Assembly: GCF_000685965.1 (NCBI RefSeq)
Contig: NZ_JMLE01000003.1
Span: forward strand, 124,001 to 188,000
Source of the DNA: Arthrobacter sp. UNC362MFTsu5.1
GTDB taxonomy: Bacteria; Actinomycetota; Actinomycetes; Actinomycetales; Micrococcaceae
DNA length: 64,000 nt
Direction: 5' to 3'
Part shown: positions 16,973 to 24,688 of the stretch, in pieces
Layout: every line of letters starts with the position of its first letter
Numbering within the stretch: position 1 is the stretch's first letter
Made by a program: the position numbers and the translations under genes
The notes under the pieces: generated by a model
Seen by the model: the letters and a program-made list of their open reading frames with translations, nothing else
Told to the model about the DNA's origin: nothing
The model's database searches: none

Positions 16973-18205
16973 CTACGCCGCCGAGTTCGGAATAACAACC
17001 AGGCCGTCGGCGACGAGCCTGCCGTCGTGGATGACGGTGCGGTCGGTGCCGCGGTCCATAACCGTGCTGGTGACCGTCTCGCCGTCGACCAAGACGATAT
17101 CGGCCCGATCCCCCGGAGCCATCCCAGGCCGATGGTCCGGACTGGTGAGCCGCTCGACGCTGCGGTCCATGATGGACGCGCCTCCAATGGTGGCGATCGC
17201 AGCACAGTGCTCGATCAGCCGGTCCTTGCGGAGCCGGTGTGTGAAGGCCAGCTGCCAGGCGCGGTCGAGCATGTCGCAGTTGCCGTACGGGCTCCAGTAG
17301 TCCCGCTGGCCGTCCTCGCCCAAACCGATGCGTATTCCGGCCTCGGTCAGGCGGGCCAGGTCGAACTGCGTGCCGCCGGTGGCCGGGGCGACCGTCGCCC
17401 ACGCGACGTCCAACTCGCCCATCTGCTCCACCAGCCGGGCCGTCACATCGGGGTGGACGTTGGCCAGATCGTAGGCATGGGACAGCGAGACGCGTCCTTC
17501 CATACCCAGTGCGCGAATGCGTTCGAAGACGAGTTCCGCGCTGAAGACGCCCAGGTGGCCCGGCTCGTGCAGGTGAATGTCGATGTCCACTCCGTACTTC
17601 TCCGCCAGGCCGAACACGATATCCAGGTGGCGCACGGGGTCACGGTCGAGCTGGCACGGGTCAATGCCGCCGATGGTTGTCGCGCCCGCACGCAGGGCCT
17701 CTTCGAGGAGCGGAACAGTGCCGTGCTCGAGCAGCAGCCCGGCCTGGGGAAAAGCCATTACCTCCACGTCGGCAGCGTGGGCGAAGCGCTCCTTCGCAGC
17801 CAGCACCGCCTCGAACCGCTCAAGCTTGCAGTCCACGTCGATCTGCGCATAGGAGCGGACGCGCGTGGTGCCCCGGGCAATCATTCGCTCCAGCGTTCCC
17901 GCCACGACATCTTTGTAGGGAATGGGGGTGTCGCGCCAGTTTTCACGGTCATTGCACATCATGTTCCACACACCCGGGGAGCCGGTGTGCTCCCGGAAGG
18001 GCAGCCCGATCCGCGTCGAATCGAGGTGGACGTGTACGTCGGTAAACGCGGGCAGTGCGATTCGCCCGCGTCCGTCGACCGTCCCGCCAACGGCGTCGGC
18101 ACCCTCGACGGCGGTCCCTGCCGTGTGTACGGCGGCAATCCTCCCCTCGCGAACCTCGAGGTCTACGGTGTCCCCGCCCCAGGGGCGGACATTGGTGATG
18201 AGCAT
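16973..18205 (-). CDS. Cytosine-deaminase-like amidohydrolase (CodA type)
   Basis: Metal-dependent hydrolase of 410 residues. Metal-site motifs of the amidohydrolase superfamily are visible: PAFTDVHVHLDSTRIG (HxH, about 57-72), VDIDIHLHEPG near 205, SLSHAYDL near 234 and the Asp in GLGEDGQRDYWSPYGN near 305. The HLHE and ED-R-WSPYGN phrases resemble CodA cytosine deaminase, but close homologues also hydrolyse other cyclic amides. GAAAGGAA precedes the ATG. It follows a DUF3100 membrane protein gene on the same strand by 85 bases, suggesting uptake then deamination of a nitrogen heterocycle. Confidence 0.85.
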   Translation of the reverse strand: MLITNVRPWGGDTVDLEVREGRIAAVHTAGTAVEGADAVGGTVDGRGRIALPAFTDVHVHLDSTRIGLPFREHTGSPGVWNMMCNDRENWRDTPIPYKDVVAGTLERMIARGTTRVRSYAQIDVDCKLERFEAVLAAKERFAHAADVEVMAFPQAGLLLEHGTVPLLEEALRAGATTIGGIDPCQLDRDPVRHLDIVFGLAEKYGVDIDIHLHEPGHLGVFSAELVFERIRALGMEGRVSLSHAYDLANVHPDVTARLVEQMGELDVAWATVAPATGGTQFDLARLTEAGIRIGLGEDGQRDYWSPYGNCDMLDRAWQLAFTHRLRKDRLIEHCAAIATIGGASIMDRSVERLTSPDHRPGMAPGDRADIVLVDGETVTSTVMDRGTDRTVIHDGRLVADGLVVIPNSAA

Positions 18206-18241
18206 GGTTCATTCCTTTCGACTGGGAAGTTGACGACGGCG

Positions 18242-18277
18242 GGGAGGGCTCCGGTCCGCGGGGTCCGGCGCCCTCCC
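18242..18277 (-). terminator. Intercistronic hairpin between DUF3100 and deaminase genes
   Basis: GGGAGGGC at 18242-18249 pairs exactly with GCCCTCCC at 18270-18277 around a GC-rich loop. It lies between two co-oriented genes and may lower expression of the downstream deaminase or mark the end of a unit. Confidence 0.45.
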
Positions 18278-18290
18278 ACAGCAGCATGTA

Positions 18291-19748
18291 CTAGAAGTGG
18301 AAAGCAACCTGTGCGATGACTGCCGCGGCAAGGAAGCTCGCAGTGAATGTCAGCAGGGCGACGATGACAATCTTCCAGCTCAATGAGCGCAGCGCCTTCA
18401 CATCACGGCCCAGCGACATGCCTATGAGTGCAATCATGGGCAAACCCGCGAAGAGGACATTGATGTGCTGCGTGGTGGAAGCGATAAAGGGACCGAAGGG
18501 CAGGAACGTTGCCGAGGCAATGGTGGCCAGGGCCAGAACCCAGATGCTGGAAGGAACTGCCGGCACGAGCTTCGCAAGGACCAGGGCGACGGCGGTCAGC
18601 GCAAGCAGGATGAGCACGCCGACAACATCCAGCGGCCGCGCTGAACCGGTGCCGAGGGCGTTCAGCAGGACGCCGGCAACTCCGGTGGCGGCGAACGCGA
18701 TGAGCCACGTCCTCGGCGTCCTGACAACAGCGGGGTCCGCTTCGATCCCGTTGACGTCCACTGTTTCAGTGCCGGATGCATCCTCCGCGTCCATCGCCGC
18801 ACTGCCCGGGCGCAGTGAGCTCGAGCCGCCCGTTTGGGTCGTGGCAGCAGCGCCCACCAGGGCGCCGCGGCGGACGCGGCGGCCGAGGTCGTCCCGTCCG
18901 AAGATGCGGGACCACATCTTGTAGAGCTTTTGGCACATGGGCAGTGCGATAAAGACGCCGGCGTAGAAACCGACGATGTTGGTGACCAGATTGGAGAGGG
19001 CGGCGAGGGCCATGATCTCGCCGGCCATCTCCGGGTACAGGATGGACAGTGCGCCCACGCCGCCGAGCATCATGGAAGCGGATCCGAGTCCCAGCCCCAG
19101 TGCGAGGGCTCGGGGATCAAAGAATCCCAGGCCGCCGAGGAGACCTGCCAAGAGCGAAATGAACACGGCGCCGAAGACGCTGCCCAGTACCCAGACAGCA
19201 AACACGCCCCGGTACTCGGGGGAGCGGACGCCGAAGCGCTGGATGGCGAAAGCGAGGTAGGACTCACGGTCGATCGACCACGTGGCGCCGATCGCGGTGC
19301 GGCCCAGGCCCAGCGCCACGGCGACTGGAAGGGCAAGGATCACCGTGCCCACCACATGGCCCACTTCCTGCAGCAGGATCGCTGGGCCGATGTTGGTGAA
19401 CTTCGTCAGTGACGGGCCGATCTGCGTGCCGAGGCCTGCCAGGAAGAAGACGATGGACACGTCCATTAGATGTGTGGAGACTGCACGGGCGCGCCCTCCG
19501 ATGGGTTTCCATCTCTGGACTCCGAGGAATCCGCCGATAAGCACAGTCCACAGGATCGGCATCAGAACGATGGCGGCCGGGCCGAGATGGAATTTGTGGG
19601 TCCCGATCATGATGGCGACGGCACAGACAGCAGTGGAGACCGCGATCATCGCGAACCACAGGGCTGGCCGGGCACGGAAAGTACGTGACGGTACCGCGTC
19701 CACTAGGACGGATACGGAGCCGCCTGTGGTCTTCGCTTCATTGCGCAT
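18291..19748 (-). CDS. DUF3100 multi-pass membrane protein (putative transporter), copy A
   Basis: Membrane protein of 485 residues with about 10-12 hydrophobic helices and a hydrophilic central linker (about 290-335). Phrases LGPAAIVLMPILWTVLIGGFLGVQRWKP, GPAILLQEVGHVVGTVILALPVAVALGLGRTAIGATWSIDRES and GLGLGSASMMLGGVGAL match the second homologue at 24689 almost segment by segment. I recognise this as the DUF3100 family; transport is an inference from topology and from association with hydrolases. GAAAGG precedes the ATG. It is divergent from the + strand amidohydrolase, with the TTTGGTATACCAAA palindrome between them. Confidence 0.83.
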   Translation of the reverse strand: MRNEAKTTGGSVSVLVDAVPSRTFRARPALWFAMIAVSTAVCAVAIMIGTHKFHLGPAAIVLMPILWTVLIGGFLGVQRWKPIGGRARAVSTHLMDVSIVFFLAGLGTQIGPSLTKFTNIGPAILLQEVGHVVGTVILALPVAVALGLGRTAIGATWSIDRESYLAFAIQRFGVRSPEYRGVFAVWVLGSVFGAVFISLLAGLLGGLGFFDPRALALGLGLGSASMMLGGVGALSILYPEMAGEIMALAALSNLVTNIVGFYAGVFIALPMCQKLYKMWSRIFGRDDLGRRVRRGALVGAAATTQTGGSSSLRPGSAAMDAEDASGTETVDVNGIEADPAVVRTPRTWLIAFAATGVAGVLLNALGTGSARPLDVVGVLILLALTAVALVLAKLVPAVPSSIWVLALATIASATFLPFGPFIASTTQHINVLFAGLPMIALIGMSLGRDVKALRSLSWKIVIVALLTFTASFLAAAVIAQVAFHF

Positions 19749-19890
19749 GGCGCAGGCCTTTCGAGGGGGATGGGGTCAGGACAAAGACTTCTCGCATTTC
19801 GCTGAACCGAGCCTTTGGTATACCAAATGACTGTATACTCGGACTCATTGAGAGGCAAGTCACATTTTCGGCAGTCCACCAAGGAGCACG
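19749..19890. promoter_or_regulatory. Divergent promoter with TTTGGTATACCAAA operator
   Basis: The 142-base gap between divergent genes holds a perfect 14-bp palindrome at 19814-19827. The same TTGGTATACCAA core recurs at 21419-21430. Symmetric sites of this kind fit the nearby GntR/FCD regulator (23957-24622). Confidence 0.7.
19814..19827. promoter_or_regulatory. Putative GntR operator TTTGGTATACCAAA, copy 1
   Basis: Perfect 14-bp palindrome in the divergent promoter, 77 bases before the + strand ATG and 66 bases from the - strand ATG. Size and TGGTNNACCA form resemble FadR-subfamily GntR sites. Confidence 0.72.
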
Positions 19891-21378
19891 ATGTACACGA
19901 AAATTTCCGCCCGCTATGTTCTTGGGTTCGACGGAACCCAGCACACACTCATCGCGGACGGCGAAGTGGTCTTCGACGGAGATTCCATCGTTTTCGTCGG
20001 ACGCAACTACGACGGTCCCGTCGATGAGGAACGCGACTATGGCCAGAGCCTGGCCATGCCCGGCCTGATTGACCTGGACGCCCTCGCCGACATCGACCAC
20101 CTCATCCTGGACTCGTGGCCTTCCTCCGATGTAGCCGCCGGCCACCTGTGGTCAAGCGACTACTTCGCCAACCGCCGCCGGGACGTGTTCACTCCGGCGG
20201 AGCGCGCCACGGTCCGCGAATTCGCCCTCGCGCAGCTGGCACTGCACGGCATCACCACCTACATGCCCATCGCTTCAGAGATCCACAGCGCCTGGGCTGA
20301 AGGGCTCGAGGAGCTCGTGGAAATGGCCGAGACCAGCCGGCGGATTGGACTGCGCGGCTACCTTGGGCCCTCCTACCGATCGGGGGTCCATGTCAGCGCG
20401 GCGGCCGGCGGACGCGAAGTCCACTTTGACGAAGCCCGCGGTTTGGCCGGGCTTCGCGACGCGGAACGCTTCCTGGACCACACCGCTGGCCTCGCCGATC
20501 CGCTTGTCACCGGCGTCCTGCTGCCCTGCCGCATTGAAACGCTGTCAGAAGACCTCATGCGCGAGACGGCGCGGATCGCCCGGGAGCGGGACGTGATTGT
20601 CCGGCTCCATAGCCTCCAGTCCCCCCTCGAGGATGAGCTTCTGCAGCGCTCCGCGGGGAGCGGCGTGCTGGAACTGCTCGAAACCACAGGCCTGTTCGGC
20701 ACCCGCCTCCTCATCCCGCACGGAGTGGTGATCGACGCCAAGGACCCCGCCGCGTCCGCTCCCGGAGGCCCCCTTGACCTGCTTTCCCGTCATGGCGTCA
20801 GCATTGTTCACTGCCCGCTGACCTCCTTCCGCTACCAGAAGCAGCTTGTTTCGTTTGACCGTTTCCGTGCGGCAGGCGTCAACCTGTGCCTGGGCAGTGA
20901 CTCGTTCCCGCCGGACCTGGTGCGCGGCATGGACGTCGGCATGCACCTGACCCGGCTCGTCGAGGAGCGGCCGGACGCCGGGAGCCTGGCGGACTACTTC
21001 GATGCCGCCACTCTCGGCGGCGCCAGGGCACTGGGGCGGGCCGACCTGGGGAAGCTGGCACCCGGCATGCAGGCCGACATCACGGTAGTTTCGCTGGGGC
21101 ATTTCGGCGACGGCGTGGTCGAAGATCCGCTGCGCACGCTGGTGCTCAACGGCACGGCACGCCAAGTGACTGACACGTTCGTAGCGGGGCGCCCCGTGGT
21201 GGTGGACGGCGGTCTGCCCGGGATGGACCTCGGCGCGCTGCGGGCTGACGGGCAGCGGCTCTTCGACCGGATGACGGCGGCCTACTCGGAGAGGGACCTC
21301 CTGCGCCGGGAGCGCAGCGAACTGTTCCCGCCCACGTATCCGCACGCGGAAATTACCGCTCGGGCCCACGTGGGTTGA
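19891..21378 (+). CDS. Chlorohydrolase/TRZ-ATZ-type amidohydrolase lacking the HxH metal motif
   Basis: Amidohydrolase-fold protein of 495 residues. It retains the N-terminal beta-sandwich, LAMPGLID entry to the barrel, VIVRLHSLQS, LLIPHGVVID, VSIVHCPLTS and LGSDSFPPD segments, and the C-terminal GKLAPGMQADITVV. However, where TRZ/ATZ and deaminase enzymes carry HxH after PGL(V/I), this protein reads DLDALADIDH (residues 61-70), so the usual two metal histidines are absent. It may use a different metal centre or have changed chemistry. AAGGAG precedes the ATG. Its promoter shares the TTGGTATACCAA site with the secreted amidohydrolase downstream. Confidence 0.8.
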   Translation: MYTKISARYVLGFDGTQHTLIADGEVVFDGDSIVFVGRNYDGPVDEERDYGQSLAMPGLIDLDALADIDHLILDSWPSSDVAAGHLWSSDYFANRRRDVFTPAERATVREFALAQLALHGITTYMPIASEIHSAWAEGLEELVEMAETSRRIGLRGYLGPSYRSGVHVSAAAGGREVHFDEARGLAGLRDAERFLDHTAGLADPLVTGVLLPCRIETLSEDLMRETARIARERDVIVRLHSLQSPLEDELLQRSAGSGVLELLETTGLFGTRLLIPHGVVIDAKDPAASAPGGPLDLLSRHGVSIVHCPLTSFRYQKQLVSFDRFRAAGVNLCLGSDSFPPDLVRGMDVGMHLTRLVEERPDAGSLADYFDAATLGGARALGRADLGKLAPGMQADITVVSLGHFGDGVVEDPLRTLVLNGTARQVTDTFVAGRPVVVDGGLPGMDLGALRADGQRLFDRMTAAYSERDLLRRERSELFPPTYPHAEITARAHVG

Positions 21379-21418
21379 GGGCTGTTCCCGGCACTCCCAG
21401 TCACAGCACCCTCTTGGC

Positions 21419-21430
21419 TTGGTATACCAA
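21419..21430. promoter_or_regulatory. Putative GntR operator TTGGTATACCAA, copy 2
   Basis: Perfect 12-bp palindrome identical to the core of the site at 19814. It lies in the 190-base gap before the secreted amidohydrolase gene, 138 bases from its ATG. Nothing else stands out in that gap. Confidence 0.72.
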
Positions 21431-21568
21431 AACGAGTAGTGTTAGTGCGTACGGGGCTCTCCGGCATCCTGTGGGGGATGCTGATCCGCCCCTCCTCGAC
21501 CGCGATTTTGACCCCCTGACTCCGGCGCCCGCACTGCTGCGGAGCGGCCCCTTCCCCCTGGAGAAACT

Positions 21569-22906
21569 ATGTGCCTGCACGACCACACCCCGGCTGCCCT
21601 TCCTCCCGCCGCAGTTCCGCGCCGCGGCATCCTCGCCGGGGCCGCAGCCCTCGCCGGAATCTCGCTGGCGGGCCTGGCAGCCCAGCTGGGAACCGCCCCC
21701 GCGGCTAAGGCCGCCGGCAACGCAGCGAGCTTCGGCTACCCCGGGCACCCCGCTTCACCCCAGCCCTTGATCATCGAGGGGGGCACCATCGTGGACCCCA
21801 AGACCGGCGATGCAGTGGCAGACGGTGTCCTTGTGCTGGAAGGTGGCAAAGTCACAGCGGTTGGCACCCGCGACGAAACCCGCCGTGCCGTAGCCGCCCT
21901 TGCCGGCCAAGCCCGCACCTTCAACGCTTCCGGACGCTGGGTCCTTCCCGGCCTCATCGACGTGCATGTCCACGCGAACGCGCTGTCGGATGCACGTGCC
22001 ATCCTGCAGGGCGGAGCCACCAGTGTCAGGAGTGGCTCAAGCAGCTTCTACCAGGACGTCGCCCTCGCTGCCCTGCCCGCCTGGGCCGCCGGCGCCTCGC
22101 CCCGGATGAGCCCCGCGGGCCTGTTCATCTCACCCGAGCTGGGGGACTCCCTCCTCGCTGACCCGGACCTGGCACCGCTCGCAGCCCTGTCAGGGGGAGT
22201 GACCGAACCAACCGACCTCGCCTACCTCACCCGGGTCAACCTGAAACGCGGCGCCCAGGTGATCAAGACAAGGGCCAACCCCCGGGCGGGCCTGCCGGAG
22301 CAGGACCCCCGCGAACTGGTCTACAACTTCGAGCAGCTGTCCGCGGTGGTCAAGGCCGCAGGCAAAGCAGGCGTGCTGTGCCATGCCTACAGCGCGGAAG
22401 GGATCGACGGCGCGGTCCGGGCCGGTGTGCGCAGCATCGAGCACGGTGTCTTCGTCAGCGAAGAGACCATCTCCCGGATGGCCGGCCAGGGGACCTACTT
22501 CACTCCCACCTTGGATGCCATCACCAGCATGGCAGGCTCCGCAAACCCCATCCTTGCCGCCCGGGGCAAGGAGTACACACCCATCATCAAGGCGGCCGTA
22601 AAAGCCGCCCACGAAGCCGGAGTCACCGTCGTCGCAGGCACGGACTCCTTCGGATCCGACGTGACACCGATCGGCACGGAGGTGCGCCTGTTGACCGAGG
22701 CTGGGCTTTCGCCGCTGGACGCCTTGCGGGCCGCGACGGTAAATGCCGCCGCCCTGCTCGGTTGGAGTGAGAACGCGGGAAGGCTGGTGCGCGGTTCCTT
22801 CGCTGACGCCGTCATCGTGGACTCTGATCCCTTGACCAGCGGCACGGCCCTGGAAGAAATCCGGGCTGTGGTGGCGCAGGGAGTCCTCGTCCGGAACAAC
22901 CTCTAA
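21569..22906 (+). CDS. Tat-exported amidohydrolase (imidazolonepropionase/prolidase-like)
   Basis: Secreted metal-dependent hydrolase of 445 residues. The N-terminus has a twin-arginine motif (PRRGILAG, RR at 18-19), an Ala-rich hydrophobic stretch and a probable AKA cleavage site near 47. The catalytic domain shows LPGLIDVHVHANALSD (HxH), a lysine in QVIKTRAN, histidines in LCHAYSAEGI and SIEHGVF, and VVAGTDSFG with the active-site Asp. This is the imidazolonepropionase-like subfamily, which also includes prolidases and carboxypeptidase-like enzymes. Export suggests it trims a substrate outside the cell before uptake. It overlaps nothing and precedes the ornithine cyclodeaminase-like gene by 21 bases. 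Confidence 0.86.
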   Translation: MCLHDHTPAALPPAAVPRRGILAGAAALAGISLAGLAAQLGTAPAAKAAGNAASFGYPGHPASPQPLIIEGGTIVDPKTGDAVADGVLVLEGGKVTAVGTRDETRRAVAALAGQARTFNASGRWVLPGLIDVHVHANALSDARAILQGGATSVRSGSSSFYQDVALAALPAWAAGASPRMSPAGLFISPELGDSLLADPDLAPLAALSGGVTEPTDLAYLTRVNLKRGAQVIKTRANPRAGLPEQDPRELVYNFEQLSAVVKAAGKAGVLCHAYSAEGIDGAVRAGVRSIEHGVFVSEETISRMAGQGTYFTPTLDAITSMAGSANPILAARGKEYTPIIKAAVKAAHEAGVTVVAGTDSFGSDVTPIGTEVRLLTEAGLSPLDALRAATVNAAALLGWSENAGRLVRGSFADAVIVDSDPLTSGTALEEIRAVVAQGVLVRNNL

Positions 22907-22927
22907 TCCGCACCGGGAAAAGCCATC

Positions 22928-23914
22928 ATGACACTGATTCTCAAAGCCTCCGAGCTCCAGGCCCTGGCCGACATGCCCGGGACCATCGCCGCCGTCGAAC
23001 GCGTATTCGCCGGTCTCAGCCGGGGAACTGCTGTTCAGCCGGCACCGGATTCCCTTCTCCTGCCGTCCTCGGACGCGCGGTTCCTGCCGATGGCGGCGCT
23101 GTCCGGCGCCGAGGAGCTGGCTTCGGTGAAGCTGCTGGCGGACATCCCGGCCAACCATGAGTCCGGCCTGCCCACCCAGCGCTCCACCATCATGCTTGTC
23201 TCCCAGCTGACCGGCGAGACCCTGGCCATCCTGGACGGCAAAGTCCCCACCCGGGTCCGCACGGCCGCTGCCAGCGCCGTGGCCACCAAGCTCCTTGCGA
23301 GGCCGGGCAGCACCACCTTGGGACTCGTCGGCGCAGGCGCCCTGGCCGTGGCCCATGTGGAAGCGATGCTGGCCGTGCTTCCGATTGAGAACGTGGTGGT
23401 GTGGTCCCGGTCAGCGGACACGGTTGCCGCCTTCTGCAGCGAGGTTTCCCACTACGGCCTCACCGTCACGCTTGCGTCCAGCGTCCAAGAAGTCGTGGAG
23501 GCTGCCGATGTGCTGTGCACGCTCACGCCGGCCGTTGAGCCGCTGGTCAAGGGCGAGTGGTTCAAGCCCGGGCAGCATGTGAACGCCGTCGGATCCCGTC
23601 CCCGGGCGGACCACCGGGAGATTGATTCCGCCGGTATGGTGCGGGCGAGGGTTTTTGTGGACAACCTGGCCACTGCCCGGGCAAAGTCCGGCGGCCTGAT
23701 CATCCCTGTGACCGAAGGTGTCATGAGCTTCGAGGACGTGGAAGCCGAGCTTGGCGACGTGGCCGCGGGCACAAGAGCAGGACGCCTTGGCGATGAGGAC
23801 GTAACCTTGTTCAACTCGGTGGGAATCGGTCTGCAGGACCTTGCCATCGGGCGGCTCCTCTACGACGCTGCGCTCAAACAGGGCGTTGGCACCCGCGTGG
23901 CGCTGAATAACTGA
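22928..23914 (+). CDS. Ornithine cyclodeaminase / mu-crystallin family protein
   Basis: NAD(P)-binding protein of 328 residues. Substrate-side residues in SVKLLADIPANHESGLPTQRS and LDGKVPTRVRTAAASAVATKLL (Arg and Lys positions of the family), followed by the Rossmann site LGLVGAGALAVAHVEAML (about 136-153), identify the OCD/mu-crystallin family. Members include ornithine cyclodeaminase, alanine dehydrogenase and ketimine or imino-acid reductases. In this locus, with amidohydrolases, a role on an amino acid or cyclic imine released by them is plausible. Likely co-transcribed with the secreted amidohydrolase and the GntR gene 42 bases downstream. Confidence 0.86.
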   Translation: MTLILKASELQALADMPGTIAAVERVFAGLSRGTAVQPAPDSLLLPSSDARFLPMAALSGAEELASVKLLADIPANHESGLPTQRSTIMLVSQLTGETLAILDGKVPTRVRTAAASAVATKLLARPGSTTLGLVGAGALAVAHVEAMLAVLPIENVVVWSRSADTVAAFCSEVSHYGLTVTLASSVQEVVEAADVLCTLTPAVEPLVKGEWFKPGQHVNAVGSRPRADHREIDSAGMVRARVFVDNLATARAKSGGLIIPVTEGVMSFEDVEAELGDVAAGTRAGRLGDEDVTLFNSVGIGLQDLAIGRLLYDAALKQGVGTRVALNN

Positions 23915-23956
23915 GAGACCGCGGACTTCAGGCGCCGCAGCACAACGGAGGCATGA

Positions 23957-24622
23957 ATGACAGTCCAGGCGGAACCCGCATCCTCGGCTGACACTGCCCG
24001 GGCGCGGATCCGGGAGCTGATCATCTCAGGTGACTTCGCGCCGGGATCCCGGCTCCGGGAACGCGAGCTGTCCCAGACGCTGGCTGTATCCCGGGTGCCC
24101 GTGCGCGAAGCCCTGCAGCAGCTGGAGGCCGAAGGCTTCATTGACGCCTCGCCACGCCGTGGCGCCACCGTCAAGCAGATCACCCTGCGCGACGTCAACG
24201 AGCTCTTTGACGTGCGGCTCAGCCTGGAGGTCCTGGCTGCGCGCCTCGCCGCCCAGGCCGCCGCGAGGGGGCAGTCGTCGGCCGGGCTGCAGCAGATCAT
24301 GGACCAGGCGGAGGACGCAACGCTGCGCCATGACCACGCGCAGATACCGTTGATCAACACGGCCCTGCACGCAGAGATCGTCGCACTGGGCGGCAACTCG
24401 CTGCTGGAGTACTCCATGAAGCCCCTGCTGGGCAGGATGCAGTGGCTCTTTACCCTGACCGGGCACCGTGACCCCCAGGTTCAGTGCGCCGAGCACCTTA
24501 GCCTGTGCAAGGCCATATACGACGGGAAGGCGGAGCTGGCGGCGGCGCTGGCCTATGCGCATGTGGAGTTGGGCCGCGAACCGTCGCTCCAGGGGCTGGC
24601 CGGCCGCCTGCCTGAAAGCTGA
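23957..24622 (+). CDS. GntR family regulator, FCD effector domain
   Basis: Transcription factor of 221 residues. Winged HTH: ARARIRELIISGDFAPGSRLRERELSQTLAVSRVPVREALQQLEAEGFI (about 12-60). The C-terminal all-helical FCD domain includes LFDVRLSLEVLAARLAA, the metal-coordinating INTALHAEIV and GHRDPQVQCAEHLSLCKAI. Located at the end of the + strand operon, it is the best candidate to bind the two TTGGTATACCAA palindromes upstream and control the amidohydrolase and DUF3100 genes. The second ATG frame at 23953 is not used. Confidence 0.9.
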   Translation: MTVQAEPASSADTARARIRELIISGDFAPGSRLRERELSQTLAVSRVPVREALQQLEAEGFIDASPRRGATVKQITLRDVNELFDVRLSLEVLAARLAAQAAARGQSSAGLQQIMDQAEDATLRHDHAQIPLINTALHAEIVALGGNSLLEYSMKPLLGRMQWLFTLTGHRDPQVQCAEHLSLCKAIYDGKAELAAALAYAHVELGREPSLQGLAGRLPES

Positions 24623-24631
24623 CCGAACGCA

Positions 24632-24667
24632 AACGGACGACGGCGGAATGTCCCGCCGTCGTCCGTT
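24632..24667. terminator. GC-rich hairpin, copy 3 of the dispersed family
   Basis: Perfect 15-bp stem (AACGGACGACGGCGG) with a 6-base loop between the convergent GntR and DUF3100 genes. It shares the flank ACGCAAACGG with copies at 42891 and 50398. Confidence 0.75.
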
Positions 24668-24688
24668 CACTTTGGAGCAAGCTCCTTG

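Noticed and set aside
17027..18319. 430-codon + strand frame opposite the CodA-like gene
   Set aside because: Shadow frame, no motif, with the deaminase strongly supported on the other strand.
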